Assembly (NCBI GenBank): GCA_937928385.1
Contig: CALEZD010000001.1
Location: forward strand, 1-64,000
DNA: 64,000 nucleotides
From: an uncultured Bacteroidota bacterium
GTDB lineage: Bacteria; Bacteroidota; Bacteroidia; Chitinophagales; Chitinophagaceae
Reading direction: 5' to 3'
A program made the position numbers and the translations under genes. The notes beneath the pieces were generated by a model. That model was not told the origin of the DNA. It saw only the letters and a list, made by a program, of their open reading frames with translations, and ran no database searches. This document shows, one piece after another, positions 1 to 8,912 of this stretch. Numbering within the stretch: the first letter of the stretch is position 1; each line of letters starts with the position of its first letter.

Positions 1-195
1 GTGGCGGACAAAGATGTAATGGTAAGAATTACCAACTCACTGGGACAAACTGTGTACACACAGGCATACCGTGCCGGTGGTACTAATATCGACCTGCCGG
101 TGCAATTGCAGCACGACCTGCCCAACGGCATGTATCAGGTGAATGTGGCCATAGATGGCAATGTGACCAACCTGCGCTTCGTACTCAACAGGTAA
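1..195 (+). CDS. T9SS type A sorting domain-containing protein, C-terminal fragment
   Basis: The window opens inside this gene, so only the last 64 residues are seen, ending at TAA 193-195. They match the end of a Por secretion-system C-terminal domain (type A): an ITNSLGQTVYT strand, a variable linker, LPNGMYQVNV, and a short basic final strand ending FVLNR. This domain takes Sec-exported proteins through the outer membrane by T9SS and is then usually cut off by PorU. The tail resembles the end of the next gene (591-2324) strand for strand, so both are cargo of the same type. The N-terminal function cannot be judged. The first codon here (GTG) is coding sequence, not a start I would trust. 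Confidence 0.8.
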   Translation: MADKDVMVRITNSLGQTVYTQAYRAGGTNIDLPVQLQHDLPNGMYQVNVAIDGNVTNLRFVLNR

Positions 196-211
196 TAGCA
201 AATACACTTAT

Positions 212-249
212 ATAACAAAAGCGGCCCCATGCAGGGCCGCTTTTGTTAT
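212..249 (+). terminator. Intrinsic terminator after the first cargo gene
   Basis: A perfect inverted repeat: 16-nt arms (ATAACAAAAGCGGCCC and its complement) around the loop CATGCA, with the right arm running into TTTTGTTAT. It lies 17 bp after the stop at 195. The A-tract and T-tract are symmetrical, so it could work in both directions. Confidence 0.88.
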
Positions 250-590
250 GATGAATTTACTAATAACATGTACAACAAATTTATGCTGCAATTAAAAAAA
301 CGATATGATCTCCCAGGCAACCCATACACCGTTTAACATTATATTAAACAGCGGTACTCAAAACAATAAACAACATTTGTGTCGCTGCGGCTATTCAACA
401 TCAAAGCTGTAAGATTAAAAGCTAATTCAATTTCAATTGAATACTAATCATACTTTAACCGGTATTACCATACTCTATCAATCATAATTTCTGTCTGATA
501 GTTAATAATAACAGGCATGCGCATGTAAGTCATTGTTACATGCATACGGGGAATCATGTGCCTGTATTATTAATAAAAAAACAGGGTATT
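250..590. other. Non-coding stretch upstream of the second cargo gene
   Basis: AT-rich, with no convincing gene. The only clear structure is an 8-bp inverted repeat GCATGTAA/TTACATGC with a 7-nt loop at 521-543, in the probable 5' leader of the gene starting at 591. I saw no full TTTG/TAnnTTTG promoter. ORFs from 533 and 540 start upstream of the real signal-peptide start and are not supported. Confidence 0.5.
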
Positions 591-2324
591 ATGAAACAGA
601 TATACAAACTTTACTCAATAGCAGTGCTTTCTGCCAGCCTGCTCCTTTCAACAGTTGCAACAGCACAAACTACCGTTACGATTGGTACTGGCACATCCAG
701 TTCTTATTTATATGGGCCGTATTACAGGAGTTCATCAGGTTCTTCGTTCGACTACTCACGGTATGCATACCTGTACACAGCCACCGAATTAGGTATTCCT
801 GCCGGTGCCACCATCATCAAGGTGGAATGGAACAAACGGACCGGTACAATAAATGGCAACAATGTGTTCAACATATTAATGAAAAACACCAGCTCTACAT
901 CGCTTACCCTGGGTACCTCATGGGGCACACTTGTTTCCGGTGCCGCTAACGTCTATGCCAGCAATACACAATCATTCATGACAACCGGCTGGGTTCCTTT
1001 TACGCTCGATGCACCTTTTGAATATACCGGTGGCAACCTGATGATTATGACCGATCACGAAAAAATCGGAACGGCCAGTGGCTCCAACAATTTCTACTAT
1101 ACTACGGCCACCGGTTATGCTATAGGTTATGCCAGCAGTTCTGCCCCTACCAATTCTACAACACTTTCATCCAGCAGCTACGCTAACAGGCGCCCGAATA
1201 TCAAAATAACCTGGCTACTACCCTGCCCGGCTAAAGTAACAACGCAACCCGTAAACACATCGGTATGTGCAGACGATGACGCAAAATTGCTGGTAATAGC
1301 AGACAGCACACAAGCATACCGCTGGCAGCATTTCAACGGCACCAACTGGATAAACCTGGCTGATGGTACAGCATATAGCGGTACAGGTACCAGCAACCTT
1401 ACCATTAAAAATATCCCTCTTGCAATGGATGGGTCATCTTACCGTGCCATCGTTACCAATACCATAGAAAACTGCTCAAAAGAAAGCGACCCTGCAACTA
1501 TTTCAGTTGTTCCTTCAAGTAAAGCTTCTGTGGTACTTACGGTGGGGCCCGATAGCAATATTTGCAATAATGAAACAGTAACATTCTATACAGCATACGC
1601 TAACGGAGGTTCAGCACCCGAATACAGGTGGAGGTTAAACGGTGTGGAAATACCGGGCGAAAAAGGTGCGACCTACACAACTAATACACTCAACCATTGG
1701 GACGTAATTGAATGCCGCTTCATCAGCAGCGCGCAATGTGTTAAACCTATATTCAGCAATCCTATCCGTATGGATGTGGCCCCCATAGTAACAGCCTCTG
1801 TAGATATGTCTGTTTATTCCGATGCTGAAAACAAACATACTTTTACTGCATTACCTGTTAACGGCGGGCCTACGCCCGAATATTACTGGTATATCAACGG
1901 TAGTATGATACCTGATGAACACGATGCAGTATTTGTAGCAGAAAACCTGCTGCCGTACGACAAAGTGACTGTAGATATGAAAACCAGCCTGGACTGTGCA
2001 GAACCCCAGGTATCATCCAGCAGAAATGTAACTACGGGTATAACTAATACAACGGGCAGTGTAAATTCATTTACAGTGTGGCCAAACCCTAATAACGGAA
2101 GCTTCATCATAAAAGGCAGCTTAACGGGTGCTGACGCTCAAAAGGAAATTACACTGAAAATAACCAATGCTGTAGGACAAATTGTGTACACTCAATCATA
2201 TATGCAATCCGGCAGTAATGTTCAGTTGCCCGTGCAGATGGATAGCGGCTTGCCTGTAGGTTTATACATCATCCATATTACAGCGGCTGATGAAAGTACA
2301 GGCATCCGTTTTATCAGGCAATAA
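591..2324 (+). CDS. Secreted Ig-like protein with T9SS type A sorting domain
   Basis: A 577-aa protein. The ATG at 591 is chosen because a classic signal peptide follows directly (MKQIYKLYSIAVLSAS, cleavage near TATAQ), whereas the longer ORF from 540 adds 17 residues that would bury it. Residues about 25-210 form a beta-rich N-terminal module with a T/S-rich start and YTGGNLMIMTDH. Next come Ig-like repeats with paired cysteines and a Y/W-R/Y-W-x-x-N-G core (EYRWRLNGVEIPG, EYYWYINGSMIPD). The last ~85 residues are a T9SS sorting domain (VWPNPNNGSFIIKG, ITNAVGQIVYT, LPVGLYIIHI). The same Ig-like type appears in the twin proteins at 44-50 kb. Likely an extracellular or surface adhesin-like protein; the ligand is unknown. 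Confidence 0.88.
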   Translation: MKQIYKLYSIAVLSASLLLSTVATAQTTVTIGTGTSSSYLYGPYYRSSSGSSFDYSRYAYLYTATELGIPAGATIIKVEWNKRTGTINGNNVFNILMKNTSSTSLTLGTSWGTLVSGAANVYASNTQSFMTTGWVPFTLDAPFEYTGGNLMIMTDHEKIGTASGSNNFYYTTATGYAIGYASSSAPTNSTTLSSSSYANRRPNIKITWLLPCPAKVTTQPVNTSVCADDDAKLLVIADSTQAYRWQHFNGTNWINLADGTAYSGTGTSNLTIKNIPLAMDGSSYRAIVTNTIENCSKESDPATISVVPSSKASVVLTVGPDSNICNNETVTFYTAYANGGSAPEYRWRLNGVEIPGEKGATYTTNTLNHWDVIECRFISSAQCVKPIFSNPIRMDVAPIVTASVDMSVYSDAENKHTFTALPVNGGPTPEYYWYINGSMIPDEHDAVFVAENLLPYDKVTVDMKTSLDCAEPQVSSSRNVTTGITNTTGSVNSFTVWPNPNNGSFIIKGSLTGADAQKEITLKITNAVGQIVYTQSYMQSGSNVQLPVQMDSGLPVGLYIIHITAADESTGIRFIRQ

Positions 2325-2341
2325 AAAAACAAAACCATATT

Positions 2342-2376
2342 AATAAAAATAGCCCCGTACCGGGGCTATTTTTATT
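2342..2376 (+). terminator. Intrinsic terminator
   Basis: A perfect 16-bp inverted repeat (AATAAAAATAGCCCCG and its complement) with the loop TAC. The right arm ends in TATTTTTATT. It lies 17 bp after the cargo gene and before icd, separating the two units. Confidence 0.9.
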
Positions 2377-2441
2377 TTGGTTGAATTATGGGCGTAGCTT
2401 TTCTTATTTTTAGCACCTGAAACTGCACAACACATATAAAT

Positions 2442-3671
2442 ATGAATAAAATAAAAGTAGCCAATCCCGTAGTAGAGTTGGACGGGGATGAAATGACAAG
2501 AATTATCTGGAAGTTCATTAAGGACAAACTGATACTTCCTTATGTAGATGTTGAAATAAAATATTACGACCTGGGTGTGGAACACAGGGATGCTACAGAC
2601 GACCAGGTAACTATTGACGCAGCGAATGCCATCAGGGAACACGGTGTGGGTATCAAATGTGCTACCATTACCCCCGATGAGGCACGTGTAAAAGAGTTTA
2701 ACCTGAAAAAAATGTGGAAGAGCCCTAACGGTACTATCAGGAATATACTGGACGGCACGGTTTTCCGCGAGCCTATAGTGATAGACAATATACCCCGCCT
2801 GGTGCCCAACTGGACAGCCCCTATATGCATAGGCCGCCACGCGTTTGGCGACCAGTACCGCGCTACCGACTTCGTGGTAAAGGGTAAGGGCAAGCTGACC
2901 ATAAAATTCGAAGGTGAGAACGGTGAAACCATTGAGCACGAGGTGTACAACTTCAAAGACGATGGCGTAGCACTGGCTATGTACAATACAGATGAGTCTA
3001 TCAAAGGCTTTGCACGCTCCTGCTTCAACATGGCGCTTCAGAAAAAATGGCCGCTGTATATGTCTACCAAAAACACCATACTGAAACAATACGATGGACG
3101 TTTCAAAGACATATTTGAAGAAATATACCAAAATGAGTTCAAAGCAGAGTTTGATAAAAACGGCTTGACTTACGAGCACCGCCTGATAGACGACATGGTA
3201 GCCAGCGCACTGAAATGGAACGGCAACTTTGTATGGGCTTGTAAAAACTACGATGGCGATGTACAGAGCGATACGGTAGCACAGGGCTTTGGTTCACTGG
3301 GGTTGATGACATCAACATTGGTTACTCCCGATGGTAAAACGATGGAAGCTGAGGCAGCACACGGTACGGTAACACGCCACTACCGCGACCACCAGGCAGG
3401 TAAACCCACTTCTACCAACCCTATAGCTTCCATCTTCGCATGGACAAGGGGACTGGCATTCAGGGGGCAACTGGATAATAACCGGGAGCTGATAGACTTT
3501 ACCCATGCACTGGAAGCTGTTTGCATCGAAACAGTAGAAAGCGGTATCATGACCAAAGACCTGGCGGTATGCATACACGGCAATAAGGTAACAGCCGGTA
3601 AGGACTACGTATATACAGAACAGTTTCTGGATGCACTGGATAACAACCTGAAAGCAAAACTGAATAAATAA
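2442..3671 (+). CDS. icd: NADP-dependent isocitrate dehydrogenase
   Basis: A 409-aa protein of the eukaryote-like NADP-IDH subfamily. It oxidatively decarboxylates isocitrate to 2-oxoglutarate in the TCA cycle, producing NADPH. Family hallmarks are the N-terminal VELDGDEMTRIIW, the substrate loop KSPNGTIRNILDGTVFREPI, IGRHAFGDQYRATDF, the metal/isocitrate region RLIDDMVA, and the late EAAHGTVTRHYR and TNPIASIFAWTRGL motifs. Length is normal for this homodimeric type (about 400-415). It is monocistronic: terminators flank it at 2342-2376 and 3686-3719. The start follows directly on an AT-rich leader. Confidence 0.97.
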   Translation: MNKIKVANPVVELDGDEMTRIIWKFIKDKLILPYVDVEIKYYDLGVEHRDATDDQVTIDAANAIREHGVGIKCATITPDEARVKEFNLKKMWKSPNGTIRNILDGTVFREPIVIDNIPRLVPNWTAPICIGRHAFGDQYRATDFVVKGKGKLTIKFEGENGETIEHEVYNFKDDGVALAMYNTDESIKGFARSCFNMALQKKWPLYMSTKNTILKQYDGRFKDIFEEIYQNEFKAEFDKNGLTYEHRLIDDMVASALKWNGNFVWACKNYDGDVQSDTVAQGFGSLGLMTSTLVTPDGKTMEAEAAHGTVTRHYRDHQAGKPTSTNPIASIFAWTRGLAFRGQLDNNRELIDFTHALEAVCIETVESGIMTKDLAVCIHGNKVTAGKDYVYTEQFLDALDNNLKAKLNK

Positions 3672-3685
3672 ATATTACATATCAC

Positions 3686-3719
3686 TATAAAGGGTTGGGC
3701 CGGTGTCCAACCCTTTATA
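3686..3719 (+). terminator. Intrinsic terminator after icd
   Basis: A perfect 13-bp stem (TATAAAGGGTTGG and its complement) with an 8-nt loop, 15 bp after the icd stop and followed by T-rich sequence. Confidence 0.88.
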
Positions 3720-3798
3720 TTTACACTAATAATAACATAGTAAAGCGTAATTTCGCGCCTGATGCCGGATTGTTTACCCTTTGCAAAACCGTTTACCA

Positions 3799-4776
3799 AT
3801 GGGGATTTTTGATAAGCTATTCAAACGTACCAAAGAGCAGGAAGAACAGAAAGAGGCCCTTGACCAGGGGCTTGAAAAAACCAAGACCAGTTTCTTTTCC
3901 AAAATAACCAAGGCCATCGCCGGTAAAGACACTGTTGATGAAGAAGTGCTGGACAACCTGGAAGAAGCGTTGGTAGCTGCCGATGTGGGTATTGACACTA
4001 CTGTGGCCATCATAGGGCGTATTGAAGAAAGGGTAAAGAAGGATAAATATTTAGGCACTAAAGAACTCAACAATATATTGCAGGAGGAGATGATGGCGAT
4101 ACTGGCCGATTCGCCTTCATACAACCATGAGGGCTTTAACCTCTCATCCGGCAAAAAACCTTACATCATATTGGTAGTGGGTGTAAATGGTGTGGGCAAA
4201 ACCACAACCATTGGCAAGCTGGCATATAATTTTAAGAAGAACAATAAATCGGTATTGCTGGGCGCCGCAGACACCTTCAGGGCGGCGGCTGTTGACCAGC
4301 TCACTATCTGGAGCGAGCGCACTGGTGTGCCCATTGTAAAAAAGGAAATGGGCAGCGACCCCAGCTCAGTAGCTTTCGATACGGTGCAAAGCGCATTGGC
4401 CAGGGATGTAGATGTAGCCATCATAGACACTGCAGGCAGGCTGCACAATAAAGCCGGACTGATGGAAGAACTGGGCAAAATACGCCGGGTGATAGCTAAA
4501 AAAATGCCCGACGCTCCGCACGAAGTATTATTGGTATTGGATGGCAGCACAGGGCAAAACGCCATAGAGCAGGCCAAACAATTCACCGCTGCCACCGATG
4601 TTACCGCCATTGCCATCACCAAGCTGGATGGTACCGCTAAAGGTGGTGTGGTACTTGCCATAGCCAACCAGTTCAAAATTCCGGTGAAATACATTGGTGT
4701 GGGCGAACGTATGGAAGACCTGCAACTGTTCAACAAAGCTGAATTTGTGGACAGCCTGTTCAACCTCAAGTCTTAA
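3799..4776 (+). CDS. ftsY: Signal recognition particle receptor FtsY
   Basis: A 325-aa GTPase that docks SRP-ribosome complexes at the inner membrane for co-translational insertion. The ATG at 3799 (MGIFDKLFKR) gives the amphipathic start typical of FtsY; the in-frame TTG at 3781 is less likely. A short charged segment leads into the N domain. The G domain follows, with P-loop GVNGVGKTTT (about 128-137), DTFRAAA, DTAGRLHNK and TKLDGTAKGG, and ends with the closing GVGERMEDLQLF. The acidic A domain is very short, as in many Bacteroidota. Its stop codon overlaps the stop of the convergent sirtuin gene (4773-4776). Confidence 0.97.
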   Translation: MGIFDKLFKRTKEQEEQKEALDQGLEKTKTSFFSKITKAIAGKDTVDEEVLDNLEEALVAADVGIDTTVAIIGRIEERVKKDKYLGTKELNNILQEEMMAILADSPSYNHEGFNLSSGKKPYIILVVGVNGVGKTTTIGKLAYNFKKNNKSVLLGAADTFRAAAVDQLTIWSERTGVPIVKKEMGSDPSSVAFDTVQSALARDVDVAIIDTAGRLHNKAGLMEELGKIRRVIAKKMPDAPHEVLLVLDGSTGQNAIEQAKQFTAATDVTAIAITKLDGTAKGGVVLAIANQFKIPVKYIGVGERMEDLQLFNKAEFVDSLFNLKS

Positions 4777-5462
4777 ATCAGGCCCAGGTACTCTTTCAAT
4801 TTGACAGCCCCCTCGGTAGCAGGCATTTCTATAGGCACTATATTACTATACCTGCTTACAGGTGGTATGGCTTTGTCTATTACGTATTTTTTCACCCCCG
4901 GCCTGATGTAATCTACCAATCCCGCGGCGGGGTACACCACCAGCGATGTGCCTATTAATACAAATACATCTGCCGACTGCATCACTGGAATAGCTTTTTC
5001 TATCATATATACCGGCTCGCCAAACCATACTATATGTGGCCTTAACTGTCCTCCATCATCTGCCAATTGGCCATATTCTATATCATCATATATAGGGTAT
5101 ATTAGGTTTTCATTCTTTTCGCTGCGCATTTTGAAAATCTCTCCATGCAGGTGCAATACATTGGTAGAACCCGCTCTTTCGTGCAGATCGTCAATATTCT
5201 GGGTTACAATATGTACATCATAATATTCTTCCAGTTCAGCAAGTACTTTATGCGCTGTGTTAGGTGTTGCTTCTTTCACATTTCGGCGGCGCATATTATA
5301 GAAGTCCAGTACCATTTTAGGGTCTCTGTGCCATGCGTAGGGTGTAGCCACCTCTTCTACTTTATATCCTTCCCACAAGCCATCGCTGTCCCTGAAAGTT
5401 CGTAAGCCGCTCTCGGCGCTGATACCTGCTCCGCTTAATACAACTAATACCTGTTTACCCAT
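4773..5462 (-). CDS. cobB: Sir2-family NAD-dependent protein deacylase
   Basis: A 229-aa sirtuin of the compact CobB type that removes acyl groups from lysine using NAD+. Visible motifs are GAGISAESG (NAD binding, about 11-19), TQNIDDLHERAG, the catalytic-His motif LHLHGEIF, PHIVWFGEPV and GTSLVVYPAAG. FYNMRRR carries the Y-x-x-R pair that marks deacylases preferring succinyl or malonyl groups (class III). The four zinc-ribbon cysteines of E. coli CobB are missing between the catalytic His and PHIVWFG, so the small module must fold without zinc. An upstream TATATTTG -7-like element lies on the minus strand at 5483-5490. The gene converges on ftsY with overlapping stops. Confidence 0.93.
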   Translation of the reverse strand: MGKQVLVVLSGAGISAESGLRTFRDSDGLWEGYKVEEVATPYAWHRDPKMVLDFYNMRRRNVKEATPNTAHKVLAELEEYYDVHIVTQNIDDLHERAGSTNVLHLHGEIFKMRSEKNENLIYPIYDDIEYGQLADDGGQLRPHIVWFGEPVYMIEKAIPVMQSADVFVLIGTSLVVYPAAGLVDYIRPGVKKYVIDKAIPPVSRYSNIVPIEMPATEGAVKLKEYLGLI

Positions 5463-5734
5463 TATTTATCAATTGTTGCAAACAAATATAAATACAGGAT
5501 GAATTACCTGTAATAAAGTGTGAGATAAACCGGAATGGAAATTACTACTGCTGATATAACCAGGACAATCAACCTCGTACGTTTTGTTCTTTTTATTGTA
5601 TTGGCATGTCGCTCAATCTTTCTTTGCCTGCTCGATTTCATTCTATTGCCTCTTGCAGCTACAAATATTCACCCGGTTTATGGCATGGACAAAATCTGTG
5701 TACTACTTAACTATAGGTTAACTTGGCAAGAAAA

Positions 5735-6694
5735 TTATACCAATTGCAGCTTCTGCTTCAGGTTTTGCAGCATACTATCCGACATTTTATTGATGTCGAA
5801 GGCATGTTGCCAGCCCCAGTCGTTGCGTGCAGCAGCATCATCTATGCTCTGCGGCCATCCGTTAGCTATCTGCTGGCGGAAATCCGGTGCGTAGCTGATT
5901 TCAAATTCCGGTATTTTAGACTGTATCACCGCCGCCAGTTCTTTTGGTGAGAAACTCATAGCTGAAAAATTATAGGCCATGCGGCTTTTTATCTTTTCAG
6001 CGGGCGATTCCATCAGTTCTATAGTTCCCCTGATGGCATCGTCCATATACATCATAGGCAGGTATGTATCTTGCTGCAGGAAACAGGTGTACTTGCCCGA
6101 TTTTAAGGCTTCGTAAAATATATCTACAGCGTAATCTGTAGTTCCACCACCGGGTTCGCCCTTCCAGCTTATCAGTCCGGGATAACGCAGGCTTCTTACA
6201 TCCAGTCCCCACCTGTTGTGGTAATACTGGCACCACAGTTCGCCTGCATATTTGCTGATACCGTACACTGTACCGGGCTCTACAATCGTTTTTTGGGCGG
6301 TGTTTTGTTTAGGCGTAGTAGCGCCGAATATGGCTATAGAGCTGGGCCAATAGAGCTTATGCAGTTTTTGCTCTACCGAAATATCTAATATCTGTAGCAG
6401 GCTCTGCATATTGATATCCCATGCACGCTTAGGCGCCTTCTCGCCCGTGGCAGATAATAAAGCTGCCAGCAGGTACACTTGGGTAATAGAATGTTTCTTT
6501 ATTACTTCAGTTATTGCATGTCCGTCCATAGCATCCAGCACCATATATGGACCTGTACCATTCAGCAACTCATGTTCATCCCTGATGTCGGTAGCCAACA
6601 CATTACTGTCGCCATACACCTTGCGCAGCGCCAACGTCAGTTCCACACCTATTTGCCCGCAGGCACCTATCACCAGGATTTTTTCATTGTTCAT
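5735..6694 (-). CDS. tdh: L-threonine 3-dehydrogenase, short-chain (epimerase-like) type
   Basis: A 319-aa extended-SDR protein that oxidises L-threonine to 2-amino-3-ketobutyrate with NAD. The N-terminal Rossmann motif is GACGQIG. It has WPSSIAIFGATTPK, the catalytic Tyr-x-x-x-Lys in YGISKYAGE, then WCQYY, RYPGLISW and PGGGTTDYAVDI, the signature of the SDR-type threonine dehydrogenases known from Flavobacterium and Cupriavidus, as opposed to the zinc-dependent type. It sits 46 bp downstream of carA on the same strand, so they may be co-transcribed. A generic NAD-dependent epimerase is the only real alternative, and the motif set argues against it. Confidence 0.9.
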   Translation of the reverse strand: MNNEKILVIGACGQIGVELTLALRKVYGDSNVLATDIRDEHELLNGTGPYMVLDAMDGHAITEVIKKHSITQVYLLAALLSATGEKAPKRAWDINMQSLLQILDISVEQKLHKLYWPSSIAIFGATTPKQNTAQKTIVEPGTVYGISKYAGELWCQYYHNRWGLDVRSLRYPGLISWKGEPGGGTTDYAVDIFYEALKSGKYTCFLQQDTYLPMMYMDDAIRGTIELMESPAEKIKSRMAYNFSAMSFSPKELAAVIQSKIPEFEISYAPDFRQQIANGWPQSIDDAAARNDWGWQHAFDINKMSDSMLQNLKQKLQLV

Positions 6695-6740
6695 GAGCCG
6701 TTATATGCTTTTGCTTTGAAGGATACAATATAATACAGAA

Positions 6741-7850
6741 CTACAACCTTTCCTTAATCATACTGATGAAATCATCAAACAAATACCTTGAATCGTGCGG
6801 GCCGGGGGTACTTTCAGGATGGTATTGTACGGAGAAGGCCGGCTTGCCTTTTACCCTGATACCTTCTATTGAGCCGTCATTCAGATTAAGATGTGTTACC
6901 TCTACCTTATCTGAGTTACGGGCCGATTCAGGGTCTACACCAAAACCATGGTTCTGGGTAGTTATCTCCGACCTGCCGGTTTGCAGATTCTTCACAGGAT
7001 GGTTGAGCCCCCTGTGGCCGTGGTGCATTTTGAATGTGGGTATATCATTAGCGCGCGCCAGTATCTGGTGGCCCAGGCATATACCAAACAATGGCTTTTC
7101 CTGCTCCAGGGCCTGCTTCACGGTGGCTACCGCATAGTCCATTGACGCGGGGTCGCCGGGGCCGTTGGATATAAATATACCATGCGGCTCAAACTCGGCC
7201 AGCTCGGTATAAGAAGTCCTGGATGGATAAACTTTCAGGTAGGCGCCTCTATCGGCCATGCTTTGCAGTATATGGCGTTTTACACCATAATCCAATACGG
7301 CTATACGTATGGCAGCGTTTTTATCGCCAAAGTAATATGGCTCTTTTGTGGATACAAAAGACGAAAGCTCAAGACCCGCCATATCAGGCACTTGTTTCAG
7401 CTCTTCCCTAAGCGCTTCTATTTCATGCTTTTCAGTAGATATCACGCAGTTCATAGCGCCTTTACTCCTGATATGCTGTACCAGTGCGCGGGTATCTATA
7501 TCATGTATAGCCACCAGGTTGTTCTTTACCAGGTAGTCCTGCAGGCTGTCGTCGGCTATCATGCGGCTGTAGCGCTCCGATATATTCTTGCATATCAGCC
7601 CCCTTATTTTTACAGAATCGCTCTCGGTATCTTCATTCTTCACCCCGTAGTTACCAATATATACAGAGTTCATAATCAATACCTGGCCGTAGTAAGAAGG
7701 GTCGGTAAACACCTCCTGGTAGCCTGTCATTCCTGTATTAAAGCAGATTTCACCACCTGTGGTGCCTTTTGCGCCAAATGATTTACCTTTTAGGTAGGTA
7801 CCATCTTCCAATAGAAGGTACGCGGGTGCAGATTCCGTTTGTGTAGGCAT
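6741..7850 (-). CDS. carA: Carbamoyl-phosphate synthase small subunit (glutaminase)
   Basis: A 369-aa glutaminase subunit that feeds ammonia to CarB for carbamoyl phosphate, the precursor of arginine and pyrimidines. The N-terminal CPSase small-chain domain shows LEDGTYLKGKSFGA and NTGMTGYQEVFTDPSY. The class I amidotransferase domain carries SNGPGDP, nucleophile Cys in GICLGHQ, NHGFGVDP and the catalytic His/Glu in QYHPESTPGPHDS. Length is normal. The stop is TAG, showing that TAG terminates in this genome. Its partner carB is not in the window. A TACATTTG -7-like element lies on the minus strand at 7870-7877. Confidence 0.97.
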   Translation of the reverse strand: MPTQTESAPAYLLLEDGTYLKGKSFGAKGTTGGEICFNTGMTGYQEVFTDPSYYGQVLIMNSVYIGNYGVKNEDTESDSVKIRGLICKNISERYSRMIADDSLQDYLVKNNLVAIHDIDTRALVQHIRSKGAMNCVISTEKHEIEALREELKQVPDMAGLELSSFVSTKEPYYFGDKNAAIRIAVLDYGVKRHILQSMADRGAYLKVYPSRTSYTELAEFEPHGIFISNGPGDPASMDYAVATVKQALEQEKPLFGICLGHQILARANDIPTFKMHHGHRGLNHPVKNLQTGRSEITTQNHGFGVDPESARNSDKVEVTHLNLNDGSIEGIRVKGKPAFSVQYHPESTPGPHDSRYLFDDFISMIKERL

Positions 7851-7911
7851 ACTAAAAAAACAAATTGTGCAAATGTAAGAAAACTTGCGCTTTTGAGAAA
7901 AACTAAAAAAC

Positions 7912-8190
7912 TTAAATAGCCTTCATCAGCACATATAACGCCAATACAATTACTATGAGGACATAGAAAATAGCGTTCACCTTGTTGCTTTTTTTATAAT
8001 ACGCTTTCAACTTTTCGTGAAAGGTGTTGCGGATAGTCACCTTGTTGAAAAACAAGAGTGAATTGAAAAACAGCGAGAAATAATTCTTGTGCAGGCTTAC
8101 TGATATAATAGAGACTTTGACAATAGCAAACAGTGCGATTAATACCATTATTAAAGCCGGCGCTATGTCAATTATCAGGTTACGTATCAT
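7912..8190 (-). CDS. Small hypothetical membrane protein
   Basis: A 92-aa protein with two hydrophobic segments, about residues 5-32 and 75-91, separated by a basic Lys/Asn/Phe-rich loop containing FHEKLKAYYKK. The N-terminus is short and uncharged, so both ends could face the same side. No family recognised. It ends 62 bp before the carA start and lies in the same direction, but an AT-rich gap separates them. The hydrophobic pattern and ATG start suggest it is real. Confidence 0.6.
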   Translation of the reverse strand: MIRNLIIDIAPALIMVLIALFAIVKVSIISVSLHKNYFSLFFNSLLFFNKVTIRNTFHEKLKAYYKKSNKVNAIFYVLIVIVLALYVLMKAI

Positions 8191-8399
8191 CTAATGGTAT
8201 ATACTACTATTAAAATTATTAGTAATGCTATGATATGGCTTAAAGTAAATTCGATGTTATAAAATCGATAATTCCTTATTATGCACAAATATGAGACCAA
8301 AAAAGGGGATTGAAAAATTTAATGCTGTTTAAAAATACACATAAAATTAAAAAAAATACGTATGGCAGCTTATAATATTATTACTGCTATTTTTGAAAT

Positions 8400-8912
8400 G
8401 TGAAAACCTCAGAGAACATATTAATCGTTTTAGGTTATCCGGCAGACAAAAATGGCAGCCCCGGCCCGATTCTTACAACAAGGCTGGACAAAGCTATTGA
8501 ACTGTATAAAAACGGGGTGGCAGGTAAGATTATCGTTACCGGTGCAGCAGTAGATAACGAATTTGTAGAAGCGGAGGTAATGGCTGTATACCTGGTGCAT
8601 AACGGTATACCACACGACGATATTTTTATTGAATCCAGCGCCAGGAACACTTATGAAAATGCACTGATGGTGAGCCGCATCATGCGGGAGAAGGGGTATA
8701 TACATGCTATTGTTGTCACTTCAAGCTTTCACCGCCTGAGGGCTGAGAAATTCTTTAACAGGCATATTAAAAATATAACTATCGCACCCGCCCCTTTCCC
8801 TGAAGGTTTCTCGTTGGGCAAACGCCTGTTTTACGAGTTGAAAGAGCACATCATCATCGTATTGTTTAACCTTGGCCTGCTCAACAGCAGGTATTCCATT
8901 CAACGTTCATGA
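8400..8912 (+). CDS. YdcF family (DUF218) protein
   Basis: A 170-aa protein of the DUF218/ElyC-SanA fold. It has the N-terminal LIVLGYPADKNG strand-loop, TRLDKAIELYKNG, KIIVTGAAVDNE, a SSARNTYENALMVSRIM helix carrying the conserved S-x-N-T-x-E-N, and VVTSSFHRLRAEKFF. Relatives act in envelope or peptidoglycan homeostasis, but many cytosolic ones are uncharacterised, and no signal peptide is seen here. The only upstream start is GTG at 8400, because the ATG at 8398 runs straight into TGA. A TATTTTTG -7-like element ends just 4 bases before it, suggesting a leaderless or very short-leader mRNA. Its stop overlaps the next start (ATGA, 8909-8912). Confidence 0.8.
   Translation: MKTSENILIVLGYPADKNGSPGPILTTRLDKAIELYKNGVAGKIIVTGAAVDNEFVEAEVMAVYLVHNGIPHDDIFIESSARNTYENALMVSRIMREKGYIHAIVVTSSFHRLRAEKFFNRHIKNITIAPAPFPEGFSLGKRLFYELKEHIIIVLFNLGLLNSRYSIQRS

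Noticed and set aside
533..949. 138-aa ORF overlapping the second cargo gene in another frame
   Set aside because: The signal peptide and Ig-like frame from 591 is clearly coding; this frame is His/Cys-rich noise.
2340..3179. 279-aa ORF opposite icd
   Set aside because: Covers icd and its upstream terminator on the other strand; composition is that of a shadow frame.
5535..5894. 119-aa ORF between the sirtuin and tdh
   Set aside because: Its second half is antisense to the C-terminus of threonine dehydrogenase and the first part is low-quality hydrophobic sequence; no start context.
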